10,129 nt of DNA, from positions 1-10,129 of the forward strand of contig JBEIVB010000088.1 in the NCBI GenBank assembly GCA_040374085.1. The letters run 5' to 3'. The translations under genes and the position numbers were made by a program. Positions 6,120 to 10,129 of the stretch are shown here, piece after piece. Positions within the stretch are counted from its first letter, which is position 1. Every line of letters begins with the position of its first letter. A model generated the notes under the pieces. The model was given only the letters and a program-made list of their open reading frames with translations, ran no database searches and was not told where the DNA came from. This stretch comes from JBEIVB01 sp040374085 (lineage in GTDB: Bacteria > Bacteroidota > Bacteroidia > UBA4408).

Positions 6120-6132
6120 AAAGCAGTCTGCA
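6120..6132. repeat. 13-bp direct repeat, copy 2
   Basis: This is an exact second copy of AAAGCAGTCTGCA in the same orientation, 165 bp from copy 1. No promoter element is visible around this copy. Confidence 0.55.
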
Positions 6133-6303
6133 TTGGTTCCTAGATCGAAAGCACGGTATTCTGCTTGTTACCCACATTTCTAATCGCTTAAAAGTCCATC
6201 AGAAAATTGGAACTTCTGTACCGGGACTTATTTCTTTAATCCCTATTGCACATCTTCGATTTTTATATAGAATTTTTGGGGTCGCTGGTAATTCGTTTTA
6301 GGT

Positions 6304-7662
6304 TTATTGTTTGGATAGTCTTACAGAATGGGTTTTTTTATCGGTTTCAATTTGGAAGAAATAAATTCCGTTGGGAAAATTGGAAAGGATGATTTCGTTG
6401 TTCCCGGTTTCCCCTATCAGCAAACCCAAAGTGTTGTAAATTTTGATCCGGATTATCTTCTCATTTCCCAACCGAAGGTGCACCAGATCGCTTGCGGGAT
6501 TTGGAAATAAGGTAACTTCATCCAACTTCGGGTTTATGTATCCTGCGCTCGCAGCTGAGCAAAGATTGTGGCTGCCCAATTGATTTCTAAATGGGCTATT
6601 TTGCATTACTGCATGGGCCCTTGCTCTTTGGTCGGTGGTAAACATGTATTTGCTTGGCCCTCGTGTGTAGTCCATGAAATTCATAAACATCTCCCCATCC
6701 GGATTATTAGAAGGCGAAGCACAAGAGCCCGAGTTGTGTGGATATGTGGGAGTTCCGGTGTTTTGCCCTGCCGCAGAAGGGGTATCCTCGCAAAAGTCAG
6801 TCCCGCAAGCCGAATCCCCCCAAATGTGTCTCAATCCTAAATAATGCCCAACCTCATGCGTTAGGGTTCGCCCATCTATAAACTCGGATATATAGTTTCC
6901 GGAAGGAAATATGGAATAGGATCCGGTTGCTTTTGTATAACACCAAACACCATCGGTGGTGTCAGTCGAAGTGTTGGGTAGGTCCATCAATCCACTTAAT
7001 GGTGGCACAGATGAAACCCCGGCATAGGTAAGCGCATTGTTCTTATCTGTAACCCATACGTTTAGGTATTGGGTAACATTCCAAATGGTTTTGGGCTTAA
7101 GATCTTGGTCTAAATAGGTTTTCATGGCCTCCTGAGATGCAAATAGACTAGGACTCGACAAGCCAAGAGACAGGTAGTTGATTCGATCGATGCCCGGTTC
7201 ATTCAGTATTGCACCATTGGTATCATGCGATGCCAAGCAGAATTGAATGTTAAAGTCAGCAATTTTTATTCGTCCTTTTTGATCTAGGTTGGAAAAGGGA
7301 ATGTTTTGATTTGCGGCCCAACTTGAAAAGGCATTAATCGGGTAGTTCGATGAATTGTAGGAATTGCCGGAATAGTCCTGGTTTAGAATGGTAACTTGAG
7401 AAACAATTTGATCTTGCAAAATATTGGGATACGTTCCTACAGGTTCTCCACCATGTATAACGTGGAAAATGATGGGTATCACATAGTTATTTCCAGAGGA
7501 ACTGCTTTTTGCATCGTTACCAGAGGCAGAGGAAATCAAGCGCTGAAGATGCTGCTCCCACGTGTAAGTTGGGGTTTCGGAACCGCACTCGAAGCCCTCA
7601 ACTTGAGCGGACGCTGAAAATGCCATTAGGCAACTAATCAAACAAGTGTTCAGAATCTTCAT
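6304..7662 (-). CDS. Secreted M43-family zinc metallopeptidase with T9SS sorting domain
   Basis: This is an extracellular zinc endopeptidase of the pappalysin/cytophagalysin group (MEROPS M43, Peptidase_M43). The 452-residue precursor has a signal peptide (about 1-19, MKILNTCLISCLMAFSASAQ), a short pro-region, and a catalytic domain of about 60-365. The zinc motif is HEVGHYLGLRH at 269-279 (H269, E270 catalytic, H273, H279), with the family-typical IWGD...CGTDFCEDTP just after it. The Met-turn MNFMDY has M330. The C-terminal domain, about 383-452 (VTLFPNPASD ... GIYFFQIETDKKTHSVRLSKQ), is a type A T9SS sorting domain (Por_Secre_tail), so export is Sec to the periplasm and then T9SS to the surface or medium, with tail removal. 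Its likely role is protein degradation or nutrient acquisition; the substrate is unknown. The start at 7662 is set by the signal peptide and an A-rich leader. It stands alone, and its DNA is more AT-rich than metH or the permease. Confidence 0.93.
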   Translation of the reverse strand: MKILNTCLISCLMAFSASAQVEGFECGSETPTYTWEQHLQRLISSASGNDAKSSSSGNNYVIPIIFHVIHGGEPVGTYPNILQDQIVSQVTILNQDYSGNSYNSSNYPINAFSSWAANQNIPFSNLDQKGRIKIADFNIQFCLASHDTNGAILNEPGIDRINYLSLGLSSPSLFASQEAMKTYLDQDLKPKTIWNVTQYLNVWVTDKNNALTYAGVSSVPPLSGLMDLPNTSTDTTDGVWCYTKATGSYSIFPSGNYISEFIDGRTLTHEVGHYLGLRHIWGDSACGTDFCEDTPSAAGQNTGTPTYPHNSGSCASPSNNPDGEMFMNFMDYTRGPSKYMFTTDQRARAHAVMQNSPFRNQLGSHNLCSAASAGYINPKLDEVTLFPNPASDLVHLRLGNEKIIRIKIYNTLGLLIGETGNNEIILSNFPNGIYFFQIETDKKTHSVRLSKQ

Positions 7663-7702
7663 GGCCTTTAAATTTTTATTTTTTTTCGATGCGTCAATTC
7701 TC

Positions 7703-7733
7703 CAAAGGTTTAATGGGCATAAACATAATCGAA
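7703..7733 (-). promoter_or_regulatory. Possible promoter of the metallopeptidase gene
   Basis: On the minus strand, TTCG (7733-7730) is followed after 19 nt by AACCTTTG (7710-7703). Each element is one base from the Bacteroidota consensus TTTG-19-TAnnTTTG. Transcription would start near 7696, giving a leader of about 34 nt that is A-rich before the ATG, as usual in this phylum. Two single mismatches keep confidence low. Confidence 0.35.
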
Positions 7734-7900
7734 TGTATCCTTTGCAGGTGCTTTCTAAATCTTCTGATGTTCAATTCGCATACACACTCCGGAATCTCAA
7801 CCATTTGCTAATATACTTCGGGGAAAGAGCATAAGTCCTTTCATGATCATAATGCCGGTCCCATCTATACGACCTCAGCACTTTCCCTTACCTTTACCAC

Positions 7901-9148
7901 ATGAGGATCATCTTCAACCTCGTGCGCGAGAGCTTTCGGTTTGCCTTGGGTAGCCTCATCGCCAACAAGCTTCGCACGTTTCTCTCTCTGCTGGGCATCA
8001 CCATCGGCATCTTTACCATCACCTCGGTGTTTACGGTAACCGATGGCCTCGAGTCCAACATCCGCTCTTCCATACAGAGCTTGGGCGAGAACGTGTTGTT
8101 TGTGCAGAAGTGGCCTTGGGCGTTCGGCGGCGATTATCCATGGTGGAAATACTTAAATCGCCCCCAGCCCACGCTCAAAGAGGAGGCAGCCATACGCCAT
8201 CGCAGCCAATTGGCTCGGGCCGTGGTGTTTGTAGCAGGCACCCAGCGCACCATCAAGTACCAAAACAACAGCGTTGAAAACGCCGATGTTACGGCAGCAT
8301 CGCACGACTACAACGAGGTAAAAAGTTTTGACCTGCAAGAGGGCCGTTACTTCACTGAAGATGAGTCAGCAGCGGGCCGTCCGGTGTGCATCCTCGGTTC
8401 TTCAATTGCCGAAAGCCTGTTCAACGGACTCAATCCGGTAGAAAAGCGGGTAAGTCTCATGGGCCGACGCATGCGGGTTGTGGGTGTGTTCAGTCCGGAA
8501 GGCAGCAGCCTGGTGGGCAGCTCCAACGACAATACCATTCTTATACCCGCCTCATTGGCACGCTCCATCCTCGATCTGCGGTCAGACCGCATGAATCCCG
8601 CCATCTGGGTAAAGGCCAAGCCCGGGGTTTCCAACGCTGAGCTGGGTAATGAACTCACAGCGATTCTCAGAAGCCTGCGTAAGCTGCACCCCAGCGAGGA
8701 AGACGATTTCGCGCTCAACGAAACGGTTATGCTTTCTCAGGGTTTCGACGGACTCTTTTCGGTCATCAGCCTCACGGGTTGGATCATAGGCATGTTCTCC
8801 ATCATCGTAGGAGGCTTTGGAATTGCCAACATCATGTTTGTTTCGGTGCGCGAACGTACCGGGCAAATCGGCATTCAAAAAGCGCTCGGCGCCAAGCGCG
8901 CGTTTATTCTACTTCAGTTCCTCATCGAATCGGTGGTGCTGAGCTTAGTGGGTGGTATTTTGGGCCTGGGTTTTATTTTCATCGGAACCCTACTGGCCTC
9001 GGGCATCTTCGATTTCGACATCGGCCTCACGTGGTACAACATCGGGTTGGCGTTGCTCATCAGCACCATCATTGGGCTCATAAGCGGCATCGTGCCCAGT
9101 CTTATGGCTTCGCGCCTCGATCCGGTGGAAGCCATGCGGTATTCCTAA
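7901..9148 (+). CDS. ABC transporter permease, MacB/FtsX type
   Basis: This is an inner-membrane permease subunit of the type VII (mechanotransmission) ABC family. The 415 residues show the standard layout: TM1 at about 27-47 (FLSLLGITIGIFTITSVFTV), a large periplasmic MacB_PCD-like domain (about 48-285), then an FtsX domain with three helices at about 288-315, 339-366 and 380-404. Between TM2 and TM3 lies the family coupling segment ERTGQIGIQKALGAKR (318-333), and the C-terminus ends DPVEAMRYS. There is no Walker A/B ATPase domain, so unlike E. coli MacB the ATPase must be a separate protein, and none is encoded in this window. No membrane-fusion protein is adjacent either. Plausible roles are peptide, lipoprotein or drug export or envelope signalling; the substrate cannot be told. 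ATG 7901 places TM1 at the expected distance. The GC-rich sequence matches metH rather than the neighbouring peptidase. Confidence 0.93.
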   Translation: MRIIFNLVRESFRFALGSLIANKLRTFLSLLGITIGIFTITSVFTVTDGLESNIRSSIQSLGENVLFVQKWPWAFGGDYPWWKYLNRPQPTLKEEAAIRHRSQLARAVVFVAGTQRTIKYQNNSVENADVTAASHDYNEVKSFDLQEGRYFTEDESAAGRPVCILGSSIAESLFNGLNPVEKRVSLMGRRMRVVGVFSPEGSSLVGSSNDNTILIPASLARSILDLRSDRMNPAIWVKAKPGVSNAELGNELTAILRSLRKLHPSEEDDFALNETVMLSQGFDGLFSVISLTGWIIGMFSIIVGGFGIANIMFVSVRERTGQIGIQKALGAKRAFILLQFLIESVVLSLVGGILGLGFIFIGTLLASGIFDFDIGLTWYNIGLALLISTIIGLISGIVPSLMASRLDPVEAMRYS

Positions 9149-9168
9149 ACCGCTTTCCTCTTGGATTA

Positions 9169-10047
9169 TTATGGGTTTAATTTAATAAAATCTTGAAGAG
9201 CTTTTCCCAAGCGCTGCTTCCAAAACCGCTCGTGGTGTCCGGTTCCGGGGTATGGGTTGCATACCCATGCTTTGGACGGGAGCTTGGCCTTGATAATGGC
9301 GTTGATGCGCTCTTGGAAAGGTGGGTAGCGGGCGTCGAGCTCTTCGGTGCCGTGGTCGAAGTAGAGGCGGTGCCGCTGTGCCATAGACAGGCGCTGGCTC
9401 AGGAAGGCTTCCATACCCATATTAAATTCTATGTAAAATAGTTTTCTGGAAAGGGGCCAATGGGTAGAGAGGCACAACGCCCCTCCAAACACTTCAGGGT
9501 GCAGGCAATGAGCGTAAAGGCTGATGATGGCCCCCCGACTCGATCCTCCAATCCAGGTGCTGTCGGGTAAGTTACTCAAGGGGCAGAGCGTTTCTACTGC
9601 AGGTTTTACAACCCCAATTAAATAATCCACAAACGCATCGCCTTGGGGTTTGCCGCCGAATTCTTGCTCCCAAAGGCGCTGCAGGCTGTCGGGCAGCAGG
9701 GCTTGGGCTTGGGTGGGAGCATACTCAAACACGCGCTCCGTACCCGATGGAACTGCCACCAAAACGCAAGGCGGAAAGTGCCCGGCTTCCATCAGCGCAA
9801 GCAATGTGGAATCAACCTTCCAGCCGGTTTTCAGCACCCCAAAAGAGCGGCAGGTATCGAACACGTTTTGTCCGTCCATGAGCCACAAACTGGGTAAGGG
9901 GCGGTTGGTTTCAGGCCGAGGATTCCAAACCACCACCTCACGGGCCGGAATGCCGCCCCCACCTATTCGAAGTCGTGTAATGCTGGGAGCCTGGCCCCAA
10001 GCCGGGAAAGCCCAAGCCCACAATAGGCAAACTGCCAGACGGTGCAT
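9169..10047 (-). CDS. Exported esterase-family alpha/beta hydrolase
   Basis: This is a putative serine esterase of the Fes/esterase D type (PF00756-like, COG2819-like). From ATG 10047 it has 292 residues. A signal peptide (about 1-19, MHRLAVCLLWAWAFPAWGQ) indicates export. Family marks are LMDGQNVFD (56-64), the nucleophile elbow GGSSRG with S170, and GTGHHERFW near the C-terminus with a probable catalytic histidine H271. The acidic member is probably within DHGTEELD (231-238). The physiological ester is unknown; relatives cleave siderophores, S-formylglutathione or acylated sugars. The frame continues 26 codons further upstream to 10125, but the signal peptide starts exactly at ATG 10047, and another frame ends at TAG 10051-10049, one base before this ATG. 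That suggests a tight operon. It converges with the ABC permease with only 20 bases between stops and no clear terminator. Confidence 0.85.
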   Translation of the reverse strand: MHRLAVCLLWAWAFPAWGQAPSITRLRIGGGGIPAREVVVWNPRPETNRPLPSLWLMDGQNVFDTCRSFGVLKTGWKVDSTLLALMEAGHFPPCVLVAVPSGTERVFEYAPTQAQALLPDSLQRLWEQEFGGKPQGDAFVDYLIGVVKPAVETLCPLSNLPDSTWIGGSSRGAIISLYAHCLHPEVFGGALCLSTHWPLSRKLFYIEFNMGMEAFLSQRLSMAQRHRLYFDHGTEELDARYPPFQERINAIIKAKLPSKAWVCNPYPGTGHHERFWKQRLGKALQDFIKLNP

Positions 10048-10048
10048 G

Positions 10049-10129
10049 CTAAAAAAGGGTATCGCCCCGCCCAAAGTGCACCCGGCCCAAATGACGGTAG
10101 GCCGCTTCTGTGGCCTCGCGGCCACGAGG
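10049..10129 (-). CDS. C-terminal end of an unrecognised protein entering from the right edge
   Basis: On the minus strand the frame from 10129 is open for 26 codons and ends at TAG 10051-10049, in the arrangement TAG-C-ATG with the esterase start. The visible residues include AAYRHLGRVHFGRGD and end in TLF. I do not recognise the family, and the fragment is too short for a domain call. The alternative frame, which simply extends the esterase upstream, is also open to the edge, so the case rests on the tight junction and on the esterase signal peptide. Confidence 0.45.
   Translation of the reverse strand, partial: PRGREATEAAYRHLGRVHFGRGDTLF

Larger units (their letters stand above)
5951..6303. 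other. Intergenic stretch without a recognisable gene
   Basis: These 353 bases between the arsR control region and the end of the peptidase gene contain no frame I would call coding. The short frames on both strands have no domain character. The stretch holds the arsR -33 element, two copies of a 13-bp repeat, and a 34-bp imperfect inverted repeat (6057-6090), all listed separately. It is AT-rich and could be the remains of an older insertion, but I see no transposase fragment or terminal repeats. Confidence 0.6.

Noticed and set aside
5944..6177. 77-codon minus-strand frame upstream of arsR
   Set aside because: It overlaps the arsR promoter, has unusual Arg/Ser/Leu-rich composition and no homologous character; probably non-coding.
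9146..9179. TAAACC ... GGTTTA inverted repeat between the permease and esterase stops
   Set aside because: Only 6 A/T-rich pairs around a 22-nt loop that includes the esterase stop; too weak to call a bidirectional terminator.
1..10129. CRISPR array, tRNA, rRNA, transposase or integrase
   Set aside because: No regularly spaced repeats, cloverleaf-like sequence, rRNA segment or recombinase motif was seen on either strand.

Overview
The window looks like chromosomal DNA of a Bacteroidota bacterium. The evidence is a type IX secretion (T9SS) C-terminal sorting domain on a secreted metallopeptidase, promoter-like elements of the Bacteroidota form (TTTG, 19 nt, TAnnTTTG), mostly A/T-rich start regions in place of strong Shine-Dalgarno sites, and a SAM-I riboswitch in front of metH. 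I cannot name the genus.

Layout, left to right. Positions 1-405 hold the 3' end of an unrecognised gene with a beta-strand-like pattern, followed by a terminator. Positions 474-686 are a long metH leader with a SAM-I riboswitch (502-609) and an expression platform that can hide the start region. Positions 687-4349 encode full-length cobalamin-dependent methionine synthase (MetH), closed by a strong terminator. Positions 4460-4876 encode nucleoside diphosphate kinase (ndk), also followed by a terminator. On the minus strand, 5048-5950 is a compact arsenic operon: promoter/operator, arsR, a 41-codon membrane-peptide gene, and thioredoxin-type arsC. The three genes are stitched together by two 4-nt ATGA overlaps. 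Positions 5951-6303 carry no recognisable gene but contain short repeats. Positions 6304-7662 (minus) encode a secreted M43-family zinc metallopeptidase with a T9SS tail. Positions 7901-9148 (plus) encode a MacB/FtsX-type ABC permease. Positions 9169-10047 (minus) encode an exported alpha/beta-hydrolase esterase. One base upstream of its ATG ends another minus-strand reading frame that enters from the right edge.

The main points are: (1) the metH leader, where one segment (643-650) can pair either with a site overlapping the riboswitch P1 helix or with the start-proximal AGGA, giving a specific testable model of translational control by SAM; (2) the small membrane-peptide gene between arsR and arsC; (3) an arsenic operon with a sensor and a reductase but no arsenite efflux permease in view; and (4) a stretch from about 4.94 to 7.87 kb that is visibly more AT-rich than metH and the permease, consistent with acquired DNA. 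I found no CRISPR array, tRNA, rRNA or transposase.
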